Assembly (NCBI RefSeq): GCF_036178845.1
Contig: NZ_CP108070.1
Span: 2,232,001-2,296,000 of the forward strand
Length of the DNA: 64,000 nt
From: Streptomyces sp. NBC_00271
GTDB lineage: Bacteria > Actinomycetota > Actinomycetes > Streptomycetales > Streptomycetaceae
Direction of reading: 5' to 3'
This document shows positions 1 through 7,527 of this stretch, piece after piece; within the stretch, counting starts at the first letter, position 1; the number at the start of each line of letters is the position of its first letter. Position numbers and translations under genes: made by a program. A model generated the notes under the pieces. That model was not told the DNA's origin, searched no databases, and saw only the letters and a program-made list of their open reading frames with translations.

Positions 1-75
1 GCGAGGGCGGTCCGCGCGTGGTGGCCTCCGCCCTGCGTTTCGCGTGTGGTGGCCTCCGCCCTGCGGTCCGCGGCG

Positions 76-486
76 TCAGTCGCCGGTGGCCGTTCCGCCC
101 GCCAGCATCCGCGTCAGCACCGCCCGCTGCACGGGCAGCACCTCGGCATGGAGCGTTCGTCCCTTCGGAGTGAGGCAGACGCGCACCCCCCGCCGGTCCT
201 CCGGGCACATGCCGCGCGTCGCGAGACCGTCCTTCTCCAGGCGGGCGATCAGCCGGGACAGGGCGCTCTGGCTCAGATGGACGCGGTCGGAGATCTCCTG
301 GACGCGGTAGGAGCAGTCACCGTCGGACGCGGTGCCCCCGGCCAGCACGTCCAGCACCTCGAAGTCGCTTGCGCCCAGGCCGTGTCGGTGCAGCTCGCGG
401 TCGAGCTCGCACAGGGTGCGCGCATGCACCGCGAGGATGTCACGCCACTGGTCCACGAGCACCTGCTCGGCCTTCTTCGCCGCCAT
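76..486 (-). CDS. MarR family transcriptional regulator
   Basis: A 136-residue winged-helix regulator of normal MarR length. The helix-turn-helix and wing lie at about residues 62-112, with the recognition segment LSQSALSRLIARLEKDGL and the wing arginines of EDRRGVRV. I start it at the ATG ending at 486 because the longer open frame upstream runs through the promoter and into the neighbouring transporter in antisense. It is divergent from an MFS efflux gene across 84 bp that hold a strong palindrome at 531-557. It therefore probably represses the transporter and perhaps itself, with release by a small ligand. The start has no clear ribosome site. Confidence 0.9.
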   Translation of the reverse strand: MAAKKAEQVLVDQWRDILAVHARTLCELDRELHRHGLGASDFEVLDVLAGGTASDGDCSYRVQEISDRVHLSQSALSRLIARLEKDGLATRGMCPEDRRGVRVCLTPKGRTLHAEVLPVQRAVLTRMLAGGTATGD

Positions 487-530
487 GGGCGCACCGTAGC
501 AAAGAATCGAGTTTGTTGCATCGGAATTAA

Positions 531-557
531 ATGCACTTGCATCCGATGCATGTGCAT
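531..557. promoter_or_regulatory. Probable MarR operator between the divergent marR and MFS genes
   Basis: A 27-bp dyad: ATGCAC then TTGCATC on the left, GATGCAT then GTGCAT on the right. By eye 24 of 27 positions are symmetric. It ends 13 bp before the MFS start codon. An overlapping second pair, GCATCGGA at 518-525 and TCCGATGC at 542-549, extends the symmetric region. MarR proteins usually bind such dyads over their own promoters; that this regulator binds here is inferred. Confidence 0.7.
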
Positions 558-570
558 GTACTGTCTCCGC

Positions 571-2094
571 ATGACCTCTCCGCTCACCACCCCCACCACC
601 GAGGGACGCTGGACCCCACGGCTGTGGGGCACCCTGCTGGTGCTCTGCGCCGCGATGTTCCTGGACGCGCTGGACGTGTCGATGGTCGGCGTCGCCCTGC
701 CGTCCATCGGTTCCGAACTGGACCTCTCCACCTCGACGCTGCAATGGATCGTCAGCGGCTACATCCTGGGATACGGCGGACTGCTCCTCCTCGGCGGCCG
801 CACCGCCGACCTGCTGGGCCGCCGCCAGGTCTTCCTGGTGGCCCTGGGCGTCTTCGCGCTCGCCTCGCTGCTCGGCGGACTCGTCGACTCGGGCCCGCTG
901 CTGATCGCCAGCCGCTTCATCAAGGGCCTGAGCGCGGCGTTCACCGCCCCGGCGGGCCTGTCGATCATCACCACGACCTTCGCCGAGGGCCCCCTGCGCA
1001 ATCGCGCCCTGTCGATCTACACGACCTGCGCGGCCACCGGCTTCTCCATGGGCCTCGTACTGTCCGGCCTGCTCACCGAGGCCAGTTGGCGCCTCACCAT
1101 GCTGCTGCCCGCGCCCATCGCGCTGCTCGCCCTGCTCGTCGGCCTGAAGCTGCTGCCGCGCAGCGAACGCGAGAAGGACCACAACGGCTACGACATCCCC
1201 GGCGCCGTCCTCGGCACGGCCTCGATGCTGCTGCTGGTGTTCACCGTCGTCCAGGCCCCCGAGGTCGGCTGGGCCTCGACCCGTACCCTCCTGTCCTTCC
1301 TCGTCGTGGCCGTCCTGCTCACCGTCTTCGTCCGTGTCGAGCGGCGCTCGCCAGGGCCGCTGATCCGGCTCGGCGTGCTCCGCTCCGGCAGTCAGATCCG
1401 CGCCCAGCTCGGCGCGATGGCGTTCTTCGGCTCGTACGTCGGATTCCAGTTCCTGGTGACGCTGTACATGCAGTCGCTGCTCGGCTGGTCGGCCCTGCAC
1501 ACCGCGCTCGCCTTCCTGCCCGCCGGCGCGCTGGTCGCGCTCTCCTCCACGAAGGTCGGCGCCGTCGTCGACCGCTTCGGGACGCCGCGCCTCATCGCGG
1601 TGGGCTTCGTGCTGATGGTCGTCGGCTACGCGCTGTTCCTGCGCATCAGCCTCGACCCGGTGTACGCGGCCGTGATCCTGCCGACCATGCTGCTGATCGG
1701 CGCGGCCTGCGCGCTGATCTTCCCCTCGCTCAACATCCAGGCCACCAACGGTGTCGACGACCACGAGCAGGGCATGGTCTCGGGTCTGCTCAACACCTCC
1801 GTCCAGGTGGGCGGCGCCCTCTTCCTGGCCGTGGTCACGGCCGTCGTGACCGCGAACTCCTCGGCAGGTTCCTCGCCGCAGGCCGTCCTCGACAGCTACC
1901 GGGCGGGTCTGATCGTGGTGACGGGGATCGCCGTGGCGGGGCTGCTGATCACGCTGCCGGGGCTGCGGACCCGGCGCCCGCGGCAGACCGTCGTGGTCGC
2001 ACGGTCTGTGGGGAACGACTCCACGGGGAACGACTCCGTGCGGGAGGACTCCGCACGGGAGGATTCGGAGGGGCGGGTGGCGATCGGCGACTGA
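571..2094 (+). CDS. MFS drug efflux transporter (DHA2-like, 14 TM)
   Basis: A 507-residue integral membrane transporter. Family motifs are visible: FLDALDVSMVGVALP in the first helix (the D/ALP motif of drug:H+ antiporters) and GGRTADLLGRRQ in the loop between helices 2 and 3. Length and hydrophobic pattern fit the 14-helix DHA2 type (EmrB/QacA-like). The polar tail repeats NDST/REDS-like residues. The frame is open far upstream, but the ATG at 571 is chosen because the protein starts MTSPLTTP just before the first helix and the region before it is the operator. No Shine-Dalgarno is visible, so the message may be leaderless. The adjacent MarR gene is the likely regulator. Substrate is unknown. 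Confidence 0.9.
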   Translation: MTSPLTTPTTEGRWTPRLWGTLLVLCAAMFLDALDVSMVGVALPSIGSELDLSTSTLQWIVSGYILGYGGLLLLGGRTADLLGRRQVFLVALGVFALASLLGGLVDSGPLLIASRFIKGLSAAFTAPAGLSIITTTFAEGPLRNRALSIYTTCAATGFSMGLVLSGLLTEASWRLTMLLPAPIALLALLVGLKLLPRSEREKDHNGYDIPGAVLGTASMLLLVFTVVQAPEVGWASTRTLLSFLVVAVLLTVFVRVERRSPGPLIRLGVLRSGSQIRAQLGAMAFFGSYVGFQFLVTLYMQSLLGWSALHTALAFLPAGALVALSSTKVGAVVDRFGTPRLIAVGFVLMVVGYALFLRISLDPVYAAVILPTMLLIGAACALIFPSLNIQATNGVDDHEQGMVSGLLNTSVQVGGALFLAVVTAVVTANSSAGSSPQAVLDSYRAGLIVVTGIAVAGLLITLPGLRTRRPRQTVVVARSVGNDSTGNDSVREDSAREDSEGRVAIGD

Positions 2095-2217
2095 TCCGGT
2101 TCGCCGACGACCTCAACTCACCGCGTCGACACGGCACTTCGGCCCGGCACTTCGACCCGACGCGCCCGGCGGGCAACCCCTTGCCCGCCGGGCGCACTGC
2201 CGTGACAGACTCGGACC

Positions 2218-2496
2218 ATGGGGAGACGCACGCAGGAGCAGCGGGACGCGATGACGGTCGAGATCGGGTACGCGCTCCTCAGCGCGACCTTCGCGGCGGG
2301 CCTGGCGCTGGGCGCCGTATCCGGCCCCGCGCTGCTCTTCGATCTCCCGCTCACCATCGAGAAGGGCCTGATCACCTCGGGGGTACTGCTGGCGACCGCG
2401 CTCTTCGCGGTACGCGTGGTCACGGTGCTCGTCCGCTTCGGCCGCGCGGCCGGCACTCACCCGAGCCACCCCGGCCGCACCAACCCCGACTCATAG
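2218..2496 (+). CDS. Small membrane protein, DUF6332-like
   Basis: A 92-residue protein with two hydrophobic helices (about residues 17-43 and 50-72) and a conserved-looking N-terminus, MGRRTQEQRDAMTVEIGYAL, which I recognise from Streptomyces DUF6332 proteins. Function is unknown. Its last 40 bp overlap the 3' end of the convergent response regulator gene. The family call rests on memory of the N-terminal motif. Confidence 0.65.
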   Translation: MGRRTQEQRDAMTVEIGYALLSATFAAGLALGAVSGPALLFDLPLTIEKGLITSGVLLATALFAVRVVTVLVRFGRAAGTHPSHPGRTNPDS

Positions 2497-3227
2497 GCCA
2501 GCACGACCAGTTGGGCCCGATCACGGGCGCCGAGCTTCACCATCGTGCGACTGACATGGGTCTTGGCCGTGAGCGGGCTGACGACCAGACGCCGCGCGAT
2601 CTCGTCGTTGGACAGTCCGATACCGACCAGGGCCATCACCTCCCGCTCCCGCTCGGTGAGCCGGAGGAGCGACTCCGCGGCCGCGGGCTCCTTGGAACGG
2701 GCCGCGAACTCCGCGATCAGACGGCGCGTCACGCCCGGTGACAGCAGCGCGTCGCCGCCGACCACCGCCCGTACCGCGCGCAGGAGTTCGTCCGGCTCGG
2801 TGTCCTTGACGAGGAAGCCGGACGCCCCGGAGCGGATCGCCTCGAAGACGTACTCGTCGAGCTCGAAGGTGGTGAGCATGACCACCTTCACGTCCTTCAG
2901 GTCCGGGTCGTCGGTGAGACGGCGAGTCGCGGCGAGGCCGTCGAGCAGCGGCATGCGGATGTCCATCAGGACGACGTCGGGCCGCAGTTCGCGCCCCTTG
3001 CGCACCGCCTCCTCGCCGTCGGCCGCCTCACCGGCCACCTCCAGGTCCGCCTGTGCGTCGAGCAGCGCCTTGAAGCCCGCCCTGACCAGTGACTGGTCGT
3101 CGGCGAGCAGGACGCGGATCACCGGTCCCGCCACGCCGTGCCTCGGTCCTCCCGCGCCGTCCACCGATCCTCCCCCGCTACCCACCGGCTCTCCTGCGCC
3201 ATCTGCCGGCTCTCCTTCACCGTTCAC
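2457..3227 (-). CDS. Two-component response regulator, NarL/LuxR type
   Basis: Receiver domain at about residues 36-155, with the acidic pair DD43-44, phospho-acceptor Asp89 (VVLMDIRMP) and a Lys in FLVKD. A LuxR-type helix-turn-helix follows at about 185-250 (LTEREREVMALVGIGLSNDEIA). The start is GTG at 3227, overlapping the kinase stop as GTGA, with a perfect AAGGAGG 7 bp upstream in the kinase 3' end. This gives an unusual Gly/Pro-rich 35-residue leader. A second GTG at 3122 would begin directly at VIRVLLADD, but its ribosome site is weaker. Phosphorylation by the upstream-coupled kinase is expected. Target genes are unknown. Confidence 0.9.
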   Translation of the reverse strand: MNGEGEPADGAGEPVGSGGGSVDGAGGPRHGVAGPVIRVLLADDQSLVRAGFKALLDAQADLEVAGEAADGEEAVRKGRELRPDVVLMDIRMPLLDGLAATRRLTDDPDLKDVKVVMLTTFELDEYVFEAIRSGASGFLVKDTEPDELLRAVRAVVGGDALLSPGVTRRLIAEFAARSKEPAAAESLLRLTEREREVMALVGIGLSNDEIARRLVVSPLTAKTHVSRTMVKLGARDRAQLVVLAYESGLVRPGWLG

Positions 3228-4480
3228 CGGTCCTCCTTGACCTTCAGCGGGAGCACGGCCAGCACCCGGAAGCCTCCGTCGTCGCGCGGGCCCGCCTCGA
3301 TCGTGCCACCGAGGGCGGCAGCCCGCTCCCGCATACCGGCCAGCCCGTTGCCGCTGCCACCCACGTCGGTGCCGGTCGCGGGCCCGTCGTCGTCGATCCG
3401 CAACCGCAGCGTGCCCTCAGCGGATTCCAGCCGCACGCGCGCGTGCCGCGACCCCGAGTGCCGTACGACATTGGTGAGGGCCTCCTGGACGATTCGGAAC
3501 GCGGCGAGATCGGTACCCGGCGGAAGCTTCGGAACGCCGCCGGGTTTCTCGATCCCGACCGTCAGACCCGCGCTCGCCGCCTGTTCGACGAGTTCGGGGA
3601 GCCGGTCGAGCCCGGGCGCCGGCGTGCGCGGCGCCTCCCCCGGCGTACGGAGTGTGTCGAGCACTTGGCGGACCTCGCCGAGCGCCTCCTTGCTGGCCTC
3701 CTTGATGGTGGTGAGCGCCGTGCGCGCCTGTTCCGGGTCGGAGTCGAGAAGGGCGAGACCGACGCCCGCCTGGACGTTGATCACGGAGATGCTGTGGGCG
3801 AGGACGTCGTGCAGTTCACGGGCGATCCGCAGCCGCTCCTCGTCGGCGCGCCGGGCGGCGGCCCGCGCGCGTTCCGCACGGTCGCGGGCCCACTGCTCAC
3901 GGCGTATCCGGGCCAGCTCCGACGCCACCAAGATCACCACGCCCCAGGTGATGAAGCCGAGTTCCTGGTTCCAGGAGCCGGCCCGGTCCCCCGCGGGCGG
4001 CAGCCATCGGTAGAGCCAGTGCCCCACCAGCAGATGGCCGACCCACAGCATGCCGACGGCCGTCCAGGCGGCCCAGCGGTGCCCCGCGACGACCGCGGCG
4101 AAGCAGCCGACGGCCACGGTGACGAAGACGGGCCCGTACGGATATCCGGCGGCCAGATAGACCAGCGCCGCCGCGGCCGTGCCGAAGGCGACGAACACCG
4201 GGTACCGCTGCCGCCACAGCAGCAGGCCGGTGCCGAGGATCAGCAGCGCCCTCGCGAAGAGGTCCAGGGGGGTGCGTTCGCCGTCCTGGGCGTGGGCCGC
4301 GAACTGGGAACCGCCCAGCACGAAGACGGTCAGCAGCAGGGTGGAACGCCACGGCCACCGGTCACCGCGCCCGCCGCCATGGTCCTCGGCGCCCCATCGG
4401 TGCCACCCCGGTGGCCCGTGCCTCCACCACGGCGGTACCCCGCCCCACACCGGAGACCTGGGGGTTCGCTGCTCTTCCAT
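3224..4480 (-). CDS. Two-component sensor histidine kinase, HisKA_3 (NarL-partner) type
   Basis: A 418-residue membrane kinase. A proline/tryptophan-rich N-terminus precedes about five hydrophobic segments (residues 45-190). The dimerisation/phospho-acceptor helix has RIARELHDVLAHS with His224, and the ATPase domain has EALTNVVRHS and DDGPATG...GNGLAGM. No large extracellular sensor domain is visible, so it probably senses through the membrane segments. I use ATG 4480 rather than GTG 4501. It lacks a Shine-Dalgarno, and TAGCGT lies just upstream as a possible -10, suggesting a leaderless message. It is translationally coupled to the response regulator. A dyad at 4540-4557 may be the autoregulatory site. 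Confidence 0.9.
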   Translation of the reverse strand: MEEQRTPRSPVWGGVPPWWRHGPPGWHRWGAEDHGGGRGDRWPWRSTLLLTVFVLGGSQFAAHAQDGERTPLDLFARALLILGTGLLLWRQRYPVFVAFGTAAAALVYLAAGYPYGPVFVTVAVGCFAAVVAGHRWAAWTAVGMLWVGHLLVGHWLYRWLPPAGDRAGSWNQELGFITWGVVILVASELARIRREQWARDRAERARAAARRADEERLRIARELHDVLAHSISVINVQAGVGLALLDSDPEQARTALTTIKEASKEALGEVRQVLDTLRTPGEAPRTPAPGLDRLPELVEQAASAGLTVGIEKPGGVPKLPPGTDLAAFRIVQEALTNVVRHSGSRHARVRLESAEGTLRLRIDDDGPATGTDVGGSGNGLAGMRERAAALGGTIEAGPRDDGGFRVLAVLPLKVKEDR

Positions 4481-4539
4481 GACGGTCACGCTAGACGGCA
4501 CGGGCCGCCGGGGGCGTCAGCCGGACGAGGTGATCACGC

Positions 4540-4592
4540 GTACTCCCCACGGAGTACCACCCGATCTCTCCACGGAATGCCACCCGGTCGTC
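4540..4592. promoter_or_regulatory. Dyad and 23-bp tandem repeat upstream of the sensor kinase
   Basis: GTACTCC (4540-4546) and GGAGTAC (4551-4557) form a perfect 7-bp inverted repeat with a CCAC spacer. Overlapping it are two imperfect 23-bp direct repeats that begin CCACGGA at 4547 and 4570. The sites lie 60-110 bp upstream of the kinase start, where a NarL-type regulator would bind. Binding is inferred. Confidence 0.45.
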
Positions 4593-4593
4593 G

Positions 4594-5331
4594 TCAGGGA
4601 CCGGCCATGCCGTTCCCCTTGCCCGGGGTCCCGGTCGGCTCGGGGTACACCAGGCCGACGCCTTGGGCGAGTTGGTCCACCGCGTGCCGGAAGAACGGCT
4701 CGCGGTCCTCCACGAGCCGGTTGAACTGGCCGAAGAGCTCGAACCCGATCAGCCCGTAGAGCTGGGCCCAGGCGGCGACGAGCGCCGCGACCGCCTCGGG
4801 CGGCAGGTCGGGCGCGAGGTCGGCGGCCATCCGCTGCGCCTCGGCCTTCAGCTCGGGCGGCAGCGGGGTGCGGGCCACCCCCTTGCCCCGATACGCGTCC
4901 CGCACGATGCCGACCAGCAGCAGCCCGACGCGGGAGGCGGCCGGGATGGTCGTGTCCGGCGCGGTGTAGCCGGGCACGGGCGAACCGTAGATGAGCGCGT
5001 ACTCGTGCGGCTGCGCCAAGGCCCAGCGGCGCGCCGCCACACACACCGCGATCCAGCGCTCGCGCGGCCCGGCGCCCGCGACCTGCGCGTGCGCCGCCTC
5101 CGCGCTCGCGCCGAGGGAGTCGTAGGCGTCGATGATGAGCGCGGTCAGCAGGTCGTCACGGCTGGGGAAGTAGCGGTAGAGCGCGGAGGAGACCATGCCG
5201 AGCTCCCGGGCGACGGCTCTGAGCGAGAGCTTGGCGGCGCCCTCCGCGGCGAGCTGTCTGCGCGCCTCTTCCTTGATGGCCGCGGTGACCTCGATCCTGG
5301 CTCGGGCGCGTGCTCCGCGTGCGGTACTCAT
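4594..5331 (-). CDS. TetR family regulator with WHG-type C-terminal domain
   Basis: A 245-residue regulator. The N-terminal helix-turn-helix (about 28-60) reads LSLRAVARELGMVSSALYRYFPSRDDLL. The C-terminal part has the long helical ligand domain seen in TetR proteins of the WHG class (RRWALAQPHEYALIYGSPVPGY). It is divergent from a nitroreductase-like gene, and the 186 bp between them hold a striking array of dyads at 5354-5498. It very likely controls both promoters. The ligand is unknown. Confidence 0.9.
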   Translation of the reverse strand: MSTARGARARARIEVTAAIKEEARRQLAAEGAAKLSLRAVARELGMVSSALYRYFPSRDDLLTALIIDAYDSLGASAEAAHAQVAGAGPRERWIAVCVAARRWALAQPHEYALIYGSPVPGYTAPDTTIPAASRVGLLLVGIVRDAYRGKGVARTPLPPELKAEAQRMAADLAPDLPPEAVAALVAAWAQLYGLIGFELFGQFNRLVEDREPFFRHAVDQLAQGVGLVYPEPTGTPGKGNGMAGP

Positions 5332-5353
5332 GCGGGAAAGTGTGCCACGTTTT

Positions 5354-5498
5354 CAGAGCGGTGCACACAAACGAGAGCGGCGCACACTAACGAGAGCACG
5401 GCTCTTGATTTGGATCACCGATCTCATGCAGACTGCTCTCAAGCGAGAGCAGTGCTCACAAAAGCGAGCAGCGCTCCCACTCAGAGAGCGGCGCTCTC
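5354..5498. repeat. Array of ~19-bp-spaced operator-like dyads (consensus GAGAGCnGnGCTCnC)
   Basis: Six 15-bp copies begin at 5354, 5373, 5392, 5445, 5464 and 5484. Spacings are 19, 19, 53, 19 and 20 bp. A further half site, CTGCTCTC, sits in the 5426-5440 slot, 19 bp before the fourth copy. The most symmetric copies are GAGAGCGGCGCTCTC (5484), GAGAGCAGTGCTCAC (5445) and GAGAGCACGGCTCTT (5392). The array fills the space between the TetR gene and the nitroreductase gene, and the last copy ends 19 bp before the latter's ATG. It is probably a multi-site TetR operator. Confidence 0.75.
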
Positions 5499-5517
5499 GC
5501 AACCGATGGGGGTCATC

Positions 5518-5967
5518 ATGTCCACGCACGTCCAGAAGCCCGGCTGGTTCACCGTCAACGTCTTCAACCGCTGCGTGGCGTTCATGACCCGCCGCGGTCT
5601 CAGCATCTGGGGCTCCCGGGTCCTGGCCGTCCGTGGCCGCAAGAGCGGCGCGTGGCGCACCACCCCGGTCAATCTGCTCACCGTGGACGGACAGCAGTAC
5701 CTGGTCGCCCCCCGCGGCCACGTCCAGTGGACGCACAACATGCGGGCCGCGGGCGGCGGCGAACTGCGCCTCGGCAAGAGGGTGGACACGTTCACCGCGA
5801 CCGAGGTCGGCGACGACGACAAGGTTCCGCTGCTGCGTGCCTACCTCAAGCGCTGGAAGGCGGAGGTCGGCGTCTTCTTCGGTGGCGTCGGCCCCGACTC
5901 GTCCCCCGAGGAGCTGCGGCGCATCGCCCCCGACCACCCGGTCTTCCGGATCACGGTCACGAGCTGA
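5518..5967 (+). CDS. Nitroreductase-family deazaflavin (F420)-dependent oxidoreductase
   Basis: A 149-residue protein of the split-barrel, DDN-like class (F420H2-dependent quinone/nitro reductases). Typical segments are VLAVRGRKSGAWRTTPVNLLTVDGQQYLVAPRGHVQWTHN near residues 40-80 and a C-terminal HPVFRI. This family uses reduced F420, which Streptomyces makes, to reduce quinones or nitro compounds. The ATG at 5518 has GGGGG at good spacing; upstream in-frame ATGs lie within the operator array. It is likely repressed by the divergent TetR protein and may serve in redox or xenobiotic defence. Substrate is unknown. Confidence 0.85.
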   Translation: MSTHVQKPGWFTVNVFNRCVAFMTRRGLSIWGSRVLAVRGRKSGAWRTTPVNLLTVDGQQYLVAPRGHVQWTHNMRAAGGGELRLGKRVDTFTATEVGDDDKVPLLRAYLKRWKAEVGVFFGGVGPDSSPEELRRIAPDHPVFRITVTS

Positions 5968-6085
5968 CCGGCCGGGAGCCGACGGACACCCCCGTCAGCC
6001 ACCGGCCACTCCACAGCCACGCACACGGACGCGGACGCGGACGCGGTCACGGAGACAGACACGGACACGGCTCCGCGCCCAACGG

Positions 6086-7342
6086 TCACTCCGTGGTCGC
6101 AGTGCTCTCGGCAACCGTCGGCGCGGCGGCGGCCGAGCGCCGGTCGAACGCGGACAGGGCGCGCCCTGCCATAGGGTGGGAGCGCACCATCTCGCCCAGC
6201 GTGGTGGACCCGCGGGTGATCCCGGCGAACGCCCTCCAGGCGGGCCGGAAACTGGTGATCGCCGCGTGGAGCATGCCCGGCCGGCGCTCGAAGGCCGCGA
6301 GCATGCTCTTGCCGACGGCCATCTCGACGCCGAGCCCCGCCTTGATGGCGAAGGCGTAGTTGAGCGCCTGGCGCCGGGTGTCCACCCCGTCGTGTGCCTC
6401 GGCGATCCGCACCGCCCACTCCCCCGCGAGCCGCCCGGAGCGCAGCGCGAAGGAGATGCCCTCGCGGGTCCAGGGTTCGAGCAGCCCCGCCGCGTCGCCG
6501 CAGACGAGGACGCGCCCGCGCGACAGCGGGGAGTCGTCGGCGCGGCAGCGCGTCAGGTGCCCGGAGGAGATGCTCGGCTCGAACCCGGCGAGCCCGAGCC
6601 GGGCGATGAAGTCCTCCAAGTACCGCTTGGTGGCGGCGCCTTCGCCGCGCGCGGAGATCACGCCGACGGTGAGCGTGTCCCCCTTGGGGAACACCCAGCC
6701 GTAACTGCCCGGCATGGGACCCCAGTCGATCAGGACCCGTCCCTGCCAGTCCTCGGCGACGGTCTCCGGCACCGGGATCTCCGCCTCCAGGCCGAGGTCG
6801 ACCTGGTCGAGCTTCACCCCGACGTGCGCCCCTATGCGGCTGGCGCTGCCGTCCGCGCCGACGACCGCCCGCGCCAGCACGGCCTCGCCGCCCTGGAGGA
6901 CGACGGCGACGGTGCGCCGGTCGGGCACGGCGGACCCGTGCTGCTCGACCCGCGAGACCGTCACTCCCGTGCGCAGCTCGGCGCCCGCCTTCTGGGCGTG
7001 CTCGACGAGCTGCTGGTCGAACTCGGGCCGGTTGATGAGCCCGAACAGCATCTGCTTGGAGCGCCGGGTGCGGGTGAACTTGCCGTCGAGCGAGAACGTC
7101 ACCGCGTGCACCCGGTCCTGGAGCGGTAGCTCGAAGCCGGGCGGCAGGGCGTCGCGCGAGGGGCCGATGATGCCGCCGCCACACGTCTTGTAGCGGGGCA
7201 GTTCCGCCTTCTCCAGCAGCAGGACGCTGCGTCCCGCGACCGCTGCCGCGTAGGCGGCCGAGGCGCCCGCCGGCCCCGCGCCGACCACGACGACGTCCCA
7301 CACCCGCTGTTCGTCGTCCGCCGAAGAGTTCTCGCTGCTCAC
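6086..7342 (-). CDS. Geranylgeranyl reductase family FAD-dependent oxidoreductase
   Basis: A 418-residue flavoprotein. The FAD-binding GAGPAGASAAYAAAVAGRSVLLLEK motif is at about residues 21-45 and the GDAAGLLEPWTREGISFALRSGRLAGE motif is in the C-terminal half. The early PRYKTCGGGI segment is characteristic of the geranylgeranyl-reductase/ChlP-like family. Members reduce prenyl double bonds or hydroxylate substrates, so the exact reaction is open. Start GTG at 7342. The gene is followed by 118 bp that contain a short run of CGGACG-like hexamer microrepeats (about 6020-6075). Divergent from the peptidase gene. Confidence 0.85.
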   Translation of the reverse strand: MSSENSSADDEQRVWDVVVVGAGPAGASAAYAAAVAGRSVLLLEKAELPRYKTCGGGIIGPSRDALPPGFELPLQDRVHAVTFSLDGKFTRTRRSKQMLFGLINRPEFDQQLVEHAQKAGAELRTGVTVSRVEQHGSAVPDRRTVAVVLQGGEAVLARAVVGADGSASRIGAHVGVKLDQVDLGLEAEIPVPETVAEDWQGRVLIDWGPMPGSYGWVFPKGDTLTVGVISARGEGAATKRYLEDFIARLGLAGFEPSISSGHLTRCRADDSPLSRGRVLVCGDAAGLLEPWTREGISFALRSGRLAGEWAVRIAEAHDGVDTRRQALNYAFAIKAGLGVEMAVGKSMLAAFERRPGMLHAAITSFRPAWRAFAGITRGSTTLGEMVRSHPMAGRALSAFDRRSAAAAPTVAESTATTE

Positions 7343-7527
7343 GATGGTCTACTGCTCCCAGTCCAGCCGTCTGCCGCCACGGTCCCGAGCATCCTACGGC
7401 GGGCATCGCCGCAGGCCACTGTGGGAGGATCGGGGGCGTATGCGCCCTGCACACCATGGACGCGCGTACGCACCACCCGATCACTTGTACACAGAAGTAC
7501 AACGTCGCACCTACAAGGAGCGTGCCC

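Noticed and set aside
531..2741. Overlapping 736-codon frame across the MFS gene
   Set aside because: The Arg/Pro/His-rich product is a frame shadow of the transporter.
5354..5498. Possible CRISPR array
   Set aside because: The repeats are 15-bp dyads with 4-5-bp spacers and no cas genes are near. Their place between divergent genes fits operators.
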